Assembly (NCBI RefSeq): GCF_001281265.1
Contig: NZ_JXDB01000006.1
Location: 1-64,000, forward strand
DNA from: Apilactobacillus kunkeei DSM 12361 = ATCC 700308
GTDB lineage: Bacteria > Bacillota > Bacilli > Lactobacillales > Lactobacillaceae
Length of the DNA: 64,000 nt
Direction: 5' to 3'
The translations under genes were made by a program, and so were the position numbers. How positions within the stretch are numbered: position 1 is the stretch's first letter; each line of letters starts with the position of its first letter. Of this stretch, positions 1 through 8,506 are shown in pieces. The notes below the pieces were generated by a model, which searched no databases, was not told the DNA's origin, and saw only the letters and a program-made list of their open reading frames with translations.

Positions 1-358
1 TAAATCTTCTTCTTAGTCTATTACTTGCGACCTTGCCGCAAGTTCCTTTATAAGAATTATATTTTCTAATTTTTCGTTTATAACTATCACATAAAAGTCC
101 TTCGTTCTTCATGATGCGAAGGACTTTTTTGTGATTAATATTATATCCTCGGCGTTTCAATTCAATAGTTACTCTTCTATATCCGTAATCTTTAAATTTA
201 TTTCTAATAACTTTAATCTCACTGATGACCTTTTGGTCATCAACTTCGTACTCACGTTGACACGCATCGTAATAACTACTACTAGACATCTCGGTAATAT
301 CTAATAACACAAATAATGGAACGTTCATTTCTCGCCTTAACTCATTTATTATTTGCGC
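1..358 (-). CDS. IS3 transposase OrfB, N-terminal part (partial)
   Basis: This frame is open from just after the orfA slippery site to the window edge. Its translation contains the HTH_21-like N-terminal region of IS3 OrfB, including YGYRRVTIELKRRGYNI and HKKVLRIMKNEGLLC. The DDE catalytic core (rve domain) would lie beyond position 1 and is not seen. It overlaps the end of orfA and lies in the -1 frame relative to it. It is therefore expected to be made as an OrfAB fusion by slippage on AAA AAG (minus strand, 363 to 358), as in IS150. An internal ATG at 328 has no clear ribosome binding site. No stop codon interrupts the visible part. Confidence 0.82.
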
Positions 359-837
359 TTTTTCTTTGTTGGTGATTTTTTGCTTTGAATCAAGGCGTCC
401 AATTTTTCCAAGTATGCAACCTTAGCTTGTAAGTATGTTACTTGTTGTTCAAGTTGCTTATTCTTTTCGTCCACTGACATATTTTTATTATTCTTCATTT
501 TAGGCGGTCTTCCTTTAGGTTTATTTAGGCGACCTTCAGCTGCTAAGCGTTCCCATTGATATATCACAAAAGGAGCACTTATTGCGAAATGCCGTGCGGC
601 ATTTGTTAATGATTCATGATTTTTAAGTCGCCAATTTATGACCTTTATTTTAAATGAATATTCATAATATGTTTTTGTATTTTTTGAGAAATATTCAATT
701 CCAAATTGTTCAACTTTACTAATCCATTCATAAAGGGTCGCAGACCCTTTGATACCGTACTTATTAGTAATTTTTGTAAATCCTAAACCATTATAATAAT
801 CTTTAATGGCAGCTAATTTTAATTCTTTAGAAAACAC
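349..837 (-). CDS. IS3 transposase OrfA (DNA-binding subunit)
   Basis: OrfA of an IS150-type element binds the terminal repeats. The protein shows two helix-turn-helix regions (around KITNKYGIKGSATLYEWI and LTNAARHFAISAPFVIYQW), a basic GRPPK patch, and a C-terminal leucine-zipper-like helix (KNKQLEQQVTYLQAKVAYLEKL). I place the start at GTG 837, preceded by AAGGGG. The upstream TTG at 867 lies inside the terminal inverted repeat and is unlikely to be used. The frame ends with lysine codons AAG AAA AAG before CGC AAA TAA, giving the AAA AAG slippery pair for -1 frameshifting into orfB. OrfA is intact. Confidence 0.85.
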   Translation of the reverse strand: MFSKELKLAAIKDYYNGLGFTKITNKYGIKGSATLYEWISKVEQFGIEYFSKNTKTYYEYSFKIKVINWRLKNHESLTNAARHFAISAPFVIYQWERLAAEGRLNKPKGRPPKMKNNKNMSVDEKNKQLEQQVTYLQAKVAYLEKLDALIQSKKSPTKKKRK

Positions 838-885
838 AAAAGAACCCCTTAGGTTAGATTTCTCCAACTCAAGGGGTTCAGTTCA

Positions 886-909
886 CAATCATAATGATTG
901 GTCTTTTTT
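886..909 (-). terminator. GH20-gene terminator, apparently split by the IS
   Basis: A 7-bp inverted repeat, CAATCAT-A-ATGATTG (886-900), directly abuts the IS end at 885. On the minus strand it is preceded by AAAAAAGAC, which would pair with a GTCTTTTTT tail that is missing because the IS begins there. The hairpin lies 9 bp after the GH20 stop codon. I infer that the IS landed in the 3' foot of the terminator. Confidence 0.5.
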
Positions 910-2024
910 TAGTCTTGATGTTGCAAAAACTCATTTAGATATTCTTGTGATAGTTGATATACCTTGGATGAACTGTATTTTTCATGAGGTTCACTCCAGA
1001 TACATAGGGCGGAATCAATCTTTTGATTTCCCTTATAAATATCGGATGTGTTGTTGTCGTCCCAGATGCGTTCGTTCCATTTATCCAATAGTTCCTTCCA
1101 ATGAAAACGAGATGGGTCAGTGTACATCTTTGGGAAGTTGATTACATATAGATAGTAGAAGTTACAATTAATGACTTTGAATCCATGATGGACTAATTGA
1201 GGAAGGGTGGTTCTTAATCTAATTAGTTCTTTTCGGTCATCAGAATCACTTTGTTGTCCGTTTTGACTCCAGTAGAAGACGGTAATGTTTTTGTGATACC
1301 TGTTGATGGTCCGTTTATGAAAACTATCATTCCAGGCGGTTAGTTTATAACCTTTTTGGTTCACAAATGAATCGATTGAGTTGATGTATTTAACGAAGTT
1401 ATTTTCTTCAGTCTTGTTATCCAAGGAGATTTCATCAGCGCCCATGCCAATATGATTACCCTTAGGCAATAGTGGTAGGTATTCGGATAGGATTTTCTTA
1501 GAAAGCGTTAGAGTGCCTTTCTTGGACAGTTTAAACTCATTATATCCATCTCGATATACCAATTGTTTCTTTAAACGACGACCTGATTTGGTATAACTAA
1601 GCAGTTTTAAAATCCCTTTGTCGTGGCCAGGAATGTCGATTTCTGGAATCAACTCGATGTGTCTTTGTTGGGCATAGTTAATTAAACTCTTTAGTTGGGC
1701 TTTACTTAGAAATGCCTTGCGAGTCTTACGATTGAAATAGATACCATTTTTGACCTTGGCTTTTCTCGTAGTTTGACCCAGATAACTGTTCTCGACACCA
1801 AATCGTTCATTGTCGGTCAAATGGAGCAGCATGAATTTGGCATGATTTTTAGACAGGGTATCAATGTATTTACGGATTAATCTAGGTGAGTAAAACGATC
1901 GCGCACAATCCAATGTCATACCTTTATTGCCCTGAATGCTATTGGCCGATGATGTAATCCCAAACGAGAAAACAGTCGATATTACAAGAACGGCGATTAA
2001 ACAAGCACTGATGATTTTCTTCAC
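909..2024 (-). CDS. Secreted GH20 beta-N-acetylhexosaminidase (dispersin B-like)
   Basis: This is a family 20 glycoside hydrolase that should release terminal N-acetylhexosamine residues by substrate-assisted catalysis. Seen in the protein: a Sec signal peptide (residues 1-28: KK start, hydrophobic core, ASA-like end SSANS), the GH20 opening LDCARSFYSPRLIRKYID, then HLTDNERFG, PEIDIPGHDKG, the catalytic Asp-Glu pair in GMGADEI (D197, E198), and WSE near the C terminus. At 371 residues it is a single-domain enzyme, like dispersin B and unlike multidomain chitobiases. It has no anchor, so it is probably released. The start is GTG 2024, with AAGGAAG eight bases upstream. Substrate (poly-GlcNAc, chitobiose or glycoprotein) cannot be told from sequence. 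It is monocistronic, and the IS sits directly downstream. Confidence 0.85.
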   Translation of the reverse strand: MKKIISACLIAVLVISTVFSFGITSSANSIQGNKGMTLDCARSFYSPRLIRKYIDTLSKNHAKFMLLHLTDNERFGVENSYLGQTTRKAKVKNGIYFNRKTRKAFLSKAQLKSLINYAQQRHIELIPEIDIPGHDKGILKLLSYTKSGRRLKKQLVYRDGYNEFKLSKKGTLTLSKKILSEYLPLLPKGNHIGMGADEISLDNKTEENNFVKYINSIDSFVNQKGYKLTAWNDSFHKRTINRYHKNITVFYWSQNGQQSDSDDRKELIRLRTTLPQLVHHGFKVINCNFYYLYVINFPKMYTDPSRFHWKELLDKWNERIWDDNNTSDIYKGNQKIDSALCIWSEPHEKYSSSKVYQLSQEYLNEFLQHQD

Positions 2025-2162
2025 ATTATCGCTTCCTTATACTTATATGATAATAAGTATATCATAATGAAATGGAAATGGAGATTTGTATAAAATTAAA
2101 CACATTGTCTTTAAATCAAAAGAAAACGTTTGTAACGTTCTATAAACGTCTATAATTGCCGC

Positions 2163-2190
2163 TTTAATTACAATCTTCCTATGATACAAT
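2163..2190 (+). promoter_or_regulatory. Promoter of hsdR
   Basis: Extended -10 TGATACAAT (2182-2190) with a weak -35 TTTAAT 16 bp upstream (2163-2168). It lies 35 bp before the hsdR ATG. Confidence 0.55.
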
Positions 2191-2225
2191 AAATCTATAC
2201 ACACAATATATTAAGGTGAATTAAT

Positions 2226-5200
2226 ATGGCCAATTATAGAACGCAAAGCGAATTAGATTTCGAAAAAGAAATTGTCCACCAATTAACTATTGGAAGTAAT
2301 CAGTGGACAGAACGAAAAGATTTATATGAAGCTACACCCGATAAATTATGGGAAAACTTCAGAGAAAAACTTAATAGAAACAATATTGCAGCTTTAAAGC
2401 ATAAGGAACTAACCGATGAGGAATTTAACCGTGTTAAAGCTCGCATCAGTAATGTGAAGAGCCCTTATGATGCTGCTAAAATCCTGGATGCCGAAAATGG
2501 AATTGGTAAGATTGAAATTCCAAGAGACGATGCATCACTAGGTACTGTGACATTAAACATATTCTGGAAGGCAGATGTTGGCGGGGGACATTCAAGTTAT
2601 GAAATTGTTCGCCAAGCTATCAGACCACGTTCAAATGACGATGATTCAGATCGTCGTTTTGATGTGACTTTATTAATCAATGGTCTTCCATTAATTCAAA
2701 TCGAATTAAAGAAATCAACAGTCGAAATTAACCAAGCATTTAACCAAATCAAAAAATACGCCGGTGAAAATAAATACACTGACATTTACTCATTATTACA
2801 AATGTTTGTCATCATGAGTCCTGACAGCTCAGCTTACTTTGCTAACTCTCGTCCTGATGAATTTAACAAATCGTTTGTCTTCAAGTGGCGTGATAAGGAT
2901 AATAATCCGGTCGAAAATGGGATGGACTTTGCTAAGTCTGCATTGAATATTCCAATGGCTCATAAACTGGTTAGTGAATACAAAGCTATTGATGAAGAAC
3001 GTAAGAAGTTATTACTACTTCGTCCATACCAAATCTACGCGATTGAAGCGGTGCTAAAACGTATTAAAGAACATGAGAATGGATACGTTTGGCACACCAC
3101 CGGTTCTGGTAAGACCTTAACATCTTACAAGACCGCTAAGTTGGCCGCTCAAATGCCTTCAGTTGATAGAGTTGTCTTCTTAGTTGACCGTAAGGCATTA
3201 GATGACCAAACAGTTGGTAACTTTAGAGCGTATGCATCAAATGATGATATGACCATCAATAAGACCGACAATACTTCGAAGTTACGTCAGGCCTTATTAA
3301 AGGGTGGCAATAACATCATCATTTCATCGATTCAAAAGATGGCTAATTTAGTGAATGCTGAAGAACAAGCTCAAGATGAAGGTAGAAATACCAGAGTAGC
3401 TAAATCTAAGCTATTAGATAAACGCATTTGTTTCTTCGTTGATGAAGCTCACCGTTCTCAATTCGGAAAGATGCGTCAAGACATCAGCAATGCATTCAAG
3501 AATGCTAATTGGTACGGATATACTGGAACCCCAATCTTCCATGAAAATAGAAAGAAGTTCCAAGGCGACCGCGGTGTTACAACGCAAGAACTATTTGGTG
3601 AAGAATGCCACAGATATACCTTAGTAAATGCCCTAGAAGATCACGCTGTCTTGCCATTCAACGTTGAACATGTGAACACCATTACTAACGTTAATGAAAT
3701 CGTTGAAGAAATCATGCAAAAGCAAGCAGCTAAGGAACTAAAGAAGAAGGGCCAAGAGCTAACGATTTCAGAAGAAAACGACATCAAGAATGAATTAAAC
3801 GAAATGTCTGATTCTGAAAAGGAATCATACCTTCCAAACGATATATACGAAAACGATGAACATTTAGATCGAGTTGTTGATTACATTTTGACAACTGGAC
3901 CTAAAAAGATGAGTTTGGGTAAAGGAAATTACAACGGAATTTTAGCTACTAGTTCAATTCCAATGGCAATTAGCTACTACAAAAAGTTAAAGGAACAAAA
4001 GAAATTACATCCAAATGAAGTGGATAAGGACTGGCCACGTGTTGCCATTACATACTCTTTAGCTGAGAATGATGATGCTCACAAGGAAAATATGGAAGGA
4101 ATGGATGAAGCCATTGCCGATTATAACGCAATGTTTGACACTAACTTCCATAACAATAATGAAGAAATTAATCTTTATAATGAAGATGTTGCTAAGAGAA
4201 CCGCACGTCGTGAATCTTATTATGCACATTTGAAACGTAATCAAGAAATTAATCTAGTGATTGTTGTTAACCGACTATTGACTGGTTTTGATGCGCCAAA
4301 ATTGAACACCCTTTTTGTTGATAAGAATCAATTAGAATACGCTAACTTAATCCAAGCTTATTCTAGAACTAACCGTTTGGAAAATAATGATTTAAAACGT
4401 GAAGGTCAAATTGTTACGTTCAGAAAACCAGCACTTTCAGAAGAAAATGAAAAAGAAGCATACCGCTTGTATGGTGGTGAAGGGTCATATGAAGAACTAA
4501 TGCGCCCCAAGTATATGGATGCGGTTGCTAAATTCAAGAGTGAGGTTGCTCATTTGAAACGTATCGCACCAAATGCTGATGATGCCGATGATTTAAAGGG
4601 TAAGGAATCTAAAGCTGATTTTGTGAAGACATTTAGACGTGTTAATACACAATTGAACTCATTAACAATGTATAACGACTTTACTTGGGATAATGCCGAA
4701 GAAGAATTCGGGATTAGTGAAGATGAAGTCCAACACTACATTGGTAAGTTTCAACGTATTAAATCTGAAATTCAAGAAAACCCAGACGATGATGAAGACG
4801 ACGAACTAAGCAATCTGGACTTTTCACTTTCAATTGGATCGACCGTTCTAGTCGACTATGATTACATTACGGGGCTACTAAAAGAATTGGTAGATATGCG
4901 TAATAGTTATGATTCTGAAGAAGAATATCAAGAAAACATGACAGATTACCTCCAAAAAGAGGCTGAAATTCAAGAACAGATTAATAAGTATGAAAAATCT
5001 GGTCATGAAAAACAAGCGGTGTTATTACGTGAAATCCTATCATACTTGGATAATCATATGGTTGATCCGGACAAATTCGATGATTTTGTCGGTCAATACA
5101 AAAATAATAAGTTAAATGGATTGGTAAATGATTTTGCAGACAAATGGGGACTAGATGCTGAAGAATTAAAACGTGTCGCAATAGAACGTCACCGCAAAGT

Positions 5201-5363
5201 CGAAGAAGGTTCACACTTACAAAAACTAATTGATCATGGTGATTTGGACCATGCGGCTGAACACCAAGTCGATGATAGTCTAAAGATTCCAATTATTTAC
5301 AACGCTAAAGCTAACAAAAGTATTAATGCATTTATCGATAAAGAAATTGATGCTTACTTATAA
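2226..5363 (+). CDS. hsdR: Type I restriction enzyme, R subunit
   Basis: HsdR is the ATP-dependent DNA translocase and nuclease subunit of a type I restriction-modification complex (R2M2S). The protein has the N-terminal PD-(D/E)xK nuclease region around residues 145-165 (FDVTLLINGLPLIQIELKKS, with the D and ELK residues), Walker A TGSGKT near residue 293, the DEAH box DEAHRS near 406, and helicase motif VI-like text QAYSRTNR. At 1045 residues it is a normal length and uninterrupted. It starts the hsdR-hsdM-hsdS operon, with AAGGTG before the ATG and 11 bp to hsdM. Because hsdM carries a nonsense codon, this subunit may lack a functional partner; HsdR needs M and S to bind DNA. Confidence 0.95.
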   Translation: MANYRTQSELDFEKEIVHQLTIGSNQWTERKDLYEATPDKLWENFREKLNRNNIAALKHKELTDEEFNRVKARISNVKSPYDAAKILDAENGIGKIEIPRDDASLGTVTLNIFWKADVGGGHSSYEIVRQAIRPRSNDDDSDRRFDVTLLINGLPLIQIELKKSTVEINQAFNQIKKYAGENKYTDIYSLLQMFVIMSPDSSAYFANSRPDEFNKSFVFKWRDKDNNPVENGMDFAKSALNIPMAHKLVSEYKAIDEERKKLLLLRPYQIYAIEAVLKRIKEHENGYVWHTTGSGKTLTSYKTAKLAAQMPSVDRVVFLVDRKALDDQTVGNFRAYASNDDMTINKTDNTSKLRQALLKGGNNIIISSIQKMANLVNAEEQAQDEGRNTRVAKSKLLDKRICFFVDEAHRSQFGKMRQDISNAFKNANWYGYTGTPIFHENRKKFQGDRGVTTQELFGEECHRYTLVNALEDHAVLPFNVEHVNTITNVNEIVEEIMQKQAAKELKKKGQELTISEENDIKNELNEMSDSEKESYLPNDIYENDEHLDRVVDYILTTGPKKMSLGKGNYNGILATSSIPMAISYYKKLKEQKKLHPNEVDKDWPRVAITYSLAENDDAHKENMEGMDEAIADYNAMFDTNFHNNNEEINLYNEDVAKRTARRESYYAHLKRNQEINLVIVVNRLLTGFDAPKLNTLFVDKNQLEYANLIQAYSRTNRLENNDLKREGQIVTFRKPALSEENEKEAYRLYGGEGSYEELMRPKYMDAVAKFKSEVAHLKRIAPNADDADDLKGKESKADFVKTFRRVNTQLNSLTMYNDFTWDNAEEEFGISEDEVQHYIGKFQRIKSEIQENPDDDEDDELSNLDFSLSIGSTVLVDYDYITGLLKELVDMRNSYDSEEEYQENMTDYLQKEAEIQEQINKYEKSGHEKQAVLLREILSYLDNHMVDPDKFDDFVGQYKNNKLNGLVNDFADKWGLDAEELKRVAIERHRKVEEGSHLQKLIDHGDLDHAAEHQVDDSLKIPIIYNAKANKSINAFIDKEIDAYL

Positions 5364-5374
5364 GGAGAATTAAC

Positions 5375-6985
5375 ATGGTAGAAGAAAAAACACAAAGTTT
5401 AGAAAGCGCACTATGGAGTGCAGCCGATGCTCTAAGAGGTAACATGGATGCCTCAGATTACAAGAACTATTTATTAGGATTGATTTTTTATCGTTTCCTA
5501 TCAGTCAAAGCACTAAAAGCCTTTGCTGAAAGTAACCGTATGGATGAAAATAACCATGCTGAATTAAAAAAACAATACACTCAATTCTTGGACCCAAATA
5601 ATATGATTGGTGACATCAAGACTAGAGAAGCTACTATTTAATCACTATTGAACAAGAACGGATACCACATTGAACCAGAAAACTTGTATAGTTCACTAAT
5701 TGATAATATCAATGATGGAAGCTTTGAAATTGAACAACTAGAAACAGCATTACATGAACTAGAATTATCAACTAATAACCAAAGTTCACATGGTGATTTC
5801 GATGGATTGTTCCAAGACGTTGATTTACACAGCAATAAGCTGGGTGGAACTATTCGTCAAAGAAACCAGGCCATTAGTGAAACCATGTTGGCATTGAACA
5901 GCATTGACTTGTTTGGTCACAATGGGGATGTGTTGGGGGATGCATATGAATACTTAATCGCTCAATTCGCTAGTGATTCTGGAAAAAAGGCGGGAGAATT
6001 CTACACCCCAAGACAAGTATCTGATATTATTTCACAAATCGTAACTAACGAACGTAGTGAAGGTGATGAACAGATTAGAACCATTTATGATCCAGCTGTA
6101 GGTTCTGGTTCATTACTATTGAACGTAGCTCAGCACGTGGAGAAACCAGAATTAATTAAATATCACGGACAAGAACTAAATACTACTACCTATAATTTAG
6201 CTCGTATGAACTTGATGTTACATGGGGTTTCATATGAAGATATGAACCTAAATAATGGTGATACATTGGATAAAGACTGGCCGGTAGAAGAACCCTACCA
6301 ATTTGATGCTGTTGTCATGAACCCACCTTACTCTGCTAAGTGGGATAATGACGATTCACGTCTAGCCGATCCAAGATTTAGAGATTATGGAGCATTACCT
6401 TCTAAATCTAAAGCTGATTTTGCCTTCTTATTACATGGTTTATACCATTTGAAGGACAACGGAACGATGGGAATTGTTCTTCCACATGGAGTCTTGTTTA
6501 GAGGAGCTAAGGAAGGTAAAATTCGTGAAAAATTAATCGAAGATAACCGAATTGATGCAGTAATTGGATTACCGGCTAACATCTTCCATTCGACTAGTAT
6601 CCCAACAGTGATCTTAGTATTGAAGAAGAATAAGGATAATTCTGACGTCTTATTCATTGATGCATCTAATGAATTTGAAAAAGGAAAGAATCAAAATAAC
6701 ATTACTTCAGAAAATATTCAAAAGATTGTGGATACTTATAAGAATCGAAAAGATGTGGATAAGTATGCACATGTTGCCAGTTACGATGAAATTAAGGAAA
6801 ATGATTTTAATTTAAATATTCCACGTTATGTTGATACTTTTGAACCTGAACCAGATATTGATATTAATGAAGTTAAGCAAAGTATCGCCGAAATTGATGA
6901 GGAAATGGCAAAGATTCAAAAAGAATTTGATACAATGGCAGCTGATTTAGTAGAAACGGATGTGAATATTAATGACAAAGATTAA
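5375..6985 (+). pseudogene. hsdM: Type I R-M methyltransferase subunit, interrupted by an in-frame TAA
   Basis: HsdM methylates adenine N6 within the HsdS-specified site. Two pieces lie in the same frame: codons 1-88 (HsdM N-terminal helical domain, ATG 5375, good AGGAG site) end at TAA 5639-5641, and the frame then continues from 5642 through the N6-Mtase domain. That domain has SAM motif I (DPAVGSGSLL) and catalytic NPPY (NPPYSAKW). Removing the stop would give a normal protein of about 536 residues, so this is a point change and not a frameshift. The only early restart codon is TTG 5648, with no ribosome binding site at proper distance; the next in-frame ATG is far into the protein. The second part overlaps hsdS by 14 bp. 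Either the system is off, or two fragments or readthrough restore it, or it is a sequencing error. Confidence 0.82.
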
Positions 6986-8192
6986 GGTACCTCGATTAAG
7001 GTTTAATGAGTTTAGTGGTGGATGGAGAGAAGAGAAGCTAGATAACTTAAGTGAAAGGATAACAAGGAAAAACAAGGATTTAGAAAGTGAATTGCCGTTG
7101 ACTATTTCTGCTCAGTTTGGATTAATTGACCAAGAAACTTTTTTCAATAAAAAAGTGGCCAGTAAAGATTTAAGCAACTACTTTTTGGTAAAGAATGGAG
7201 AATTTGCATACAATAAAAGTTACTCAAATGGATACCCATTTGGAACTATTAAAAGTTTAAAAAAATATAATATGGGCGTTCTTTCGAGTTTATATATTGT
7301 GTTTGATATTAAAAAAAATAATAATCATCTATTTTTTGATTCTTTTTTTGATTCAAGTCACTGGTATAAAGAAGTTTCTACTAAAACAACAGAAGGTGCA
7401 AGAAATCACGGATTATTAAATATTTCACCACAAGAATTTATGAATATTAGGATTTTATTTCCTTATAACATTAGCGAACAAAAAAAAATAGGTGACTTCT
7501 TTGCAAAACAAGACAAACTAATTGAACTTCAAACACAAAAGGTGGATCAACTAAAGAAACTAAAGCGTGGATACTTACAGAAGATGTTCCCACAAGAGGG
7601 TGAAACAGTACCTCGATTAAGATTTAGTGGATTTAGTGGGGAATGGAAGGAAGATAGAGGAAATAAAATATTCTATAGTTTTTCTGAAAAGAATCATGAA
7701 GACTTAAAACCACTTTCAGTTACTCAAAATCAGGATGTTCTATACAGAGATTATTTAGATCCCGCACTATCTTATGATATTAATAAACTTTCTACTTACA
7801 AAATGGTTGAAAAAAATGATGTGATAATAGGATTAAGATCATTTATTGGAGGATTTGCAATTTCTGATAAAAAAGGAATAGTTAGTCCAGCTTATACGAT
7901 TCTAAAATTTAGAGATGCTGTATGGGATTTTTATTTTACTAAATATTTATTTACAAATTATGTATTTATTGAAAGTTTGAAGAAAATAACTTATGGTATA
8001 AGAGTTAATGGGAGAAGTATAAGTTATAACGACTTTTCTAGTCTTATGTTAGTTTATAACGATAACATTAAAGAACAACAAAAAATAGGTGAATTCTTTG
8101 CAAAACTAGATAAATTGATTGAAGAACAATCCAATAAGCTAGATCAATTAAAGCAACAGAAGAAAGCTTACTTACAAAAGATGTTTATTTAA
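6972..8192 (+). CDS. hsdS: Type I R-M specificity subunit
   Basis: HsdS recognises the bipartite target for methylation and cleavage. The 406-residue protein has the usual two target-recognition domains separated and ended by conserved helices. Each half starts with VPRLRF followed by an SG-W motif (residues 6-20 and about 213-228), and each ends with a helix of the type EQ-KIG-FFAK-DKLIE, then YLQKMF. The two TRDs are unlike each other, so the site should be asymmetric. The DNA repeat GTACCTCGATTAAG occurs at 6987-7000 and 7608-7621, as part of longer similar stretches, which could support TRD exchange. The start ATG overlaps the hsdM end. No second hsdS or integrase is nearby. Confidence 0.93.
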   Translation: MTKIKVPRLRFNEFSGGWREEKLDNLSERITRKNKDLESELPLTISAQFGLIDQETFFNKKVASKDLSNYFLVKNGEFAYNKSYSNGYPFGTIKSLKKYNMGVLSSLYIVFDIKKNNNHLFFDSFFDSSHWYKEVSTKTTEGARNHGLLNISPQEFMNIRILFPYNISEQKKIGDFFAKQDKLIELQTQKVDQLKKLKRGYLQKMFPQEGETVPRLRFSGFSGEWKEDRGNKIFYSFSEKNHEDLKPLSVTQNQDVLYRDYLDPALSYDINKLSTYKMVEKNDVIIGLRSFIGGFAISDKKGIVSPAYTILKFRDAVWDFYFTKYLFTNYVFIESLKKITYGIRVNGRSISYNDFSSLMLVYNDNIKEQQKIGEFFAKLDKLIEEQSNKLDQLKQQKKAYLQKMFI

Positions 8193-8195
8193 ATA

Positions 8196-8237
8196 AAAAA
8201 GACAACTTAGTCATTTGATTGATAAGTTGTCTTTTTG
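8196..8237 (+). terminator. Terminator after hsdS
   Basis: Inverted repeat AAAAAGACAACTTA / TAAGTTGTCTTTTT with a 13-base loop, ending in a T run. It closes the hsd operon. Confidence 0.85.
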
Positions 8238-8265
8238 TAATTTTCTTAATAAAAATTTAACATTC

Positions 8266-8294
8266 TTTACTTTTTCTTAATATTTTCATATAAT
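8266..8294 (+). promoter_or_regulatory. Promoter of a candidate small RNA
   Basis: TTTACT (8266-8271), 17-bp spacer, TATAAT (8289-8294): a near-consensus sigma-A promoter with no open reading frame downstream before a strong terminator. Confidence 0.7.
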
Positions 8295-8300
8295 ACAGAA

Positions 8301-8434
8301 GTAGGTAGTCATTCCAGATGATTTATCTTAATGTTTATTATTTACAACTCTCTATAAATCTAATTGTGCACCTCTCTATGTAATCACGCACAAATTAGGT
8401 TGGCCCGTCCACTTAAAGGACGGGCTTTTTATTT
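8301..8434 (+). ncRNA. Candidate intergenic small RNA (about 130 nt)
   Basis: The segment starts 7 bp after a consensus -10 box and ends at a strong GC-rich terminator (GCCCGTCC-acttaaa-GGACGGGC-TTTTT, 8403-8432). It has no ORF with a ribosome binding site. Inside it, a 9-bp stem with one bulged A (8361-8369 with 8388-8397) presents an 18-nt loop containing ACCUCUCU (8370-8377). A second CUCUCU lies single-stranded at 8348-8353. Such pyrimidine-rich loops complementary to Shine-Dalgarno sequences are typical of trans-acting sRNAs in Firmicutes. I do not recognise an Rfam family, so function is inference. It could instead be a leader remnant of the transporter gene that starts 72 bp further on. 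Confidence 0.5.
8403..8434 (+). terminator. Strong intrinsic terminator between hsd and the EamA gene
   Basis: GCCCGTCC / GGACGGGC stem with a 7-base loop and T run. No gene precedes it after the hsdS terminator, which supports a separate transcript ending here. Confidence 0.88.
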
Positions 8435-8463
8435 ACTCTATTTTATTTACTCTATTTTATTTA
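8431..8463. repeat. Short tandem repeat, 14-bp unit
   Basis: ATTTACTCTATTTT occurs twice in tandem (8431-8444, 8445-8458), followed by a partial third copy. It lies just upstream of the EamA gene's likely -10 (TATACT, 8473-8478), so copy-number change could alter promoter spacing. Confidence 0.75.
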
Positions 8464-8506
8464 TGAATAATGATATACTTAATTTATTATAAACTTGGAG
8501 GATGCT

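Larger units (their letters stand above)
1..885 (-). mobile_element. IS3-family insertion sequence (IS150-like), right part cut by window edge
   Basis: The element carries the two overlapping reading frames typical of IS3: orfA with helix-turn-helix regions and a coiled coil, then orfB in the -1 frame, running off the window at position 1. The visible terminus reads inward on the minus strand from 885 as TGAACTGAACCCCTTGAG followed by TTGGA, which resembles IS3-family ends (TG at the tip, a C-rich stretch, then GTTGGA). The other end and the target duplication lie outside the window, so the insertion cannot be called complete. Family assignment is firm; the exact terminus is inferred. Confidence 0.85.

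Noticed and set aside
806-1141. 111-aa plus-strand ORF across the IS end and GH20 gene
   Set aside because: It is antisense to orfA and GH20, has no ribosome binding site and spans the IS junction; a shadow frame.
5648-6985. Treating the second hsdM piece as an independent methylase gene
   Set aside because: It starts at TTG with no ribosome binding site and continues the exact frame and domain order of the first piece, so one interrupted hsdM is simpler.
1-8192. Possible prophage or large defence island
   Set aside because: No integrase, phage structural genes, attachment site or other defence genes are present; only an IS end and one type I R-M locus.
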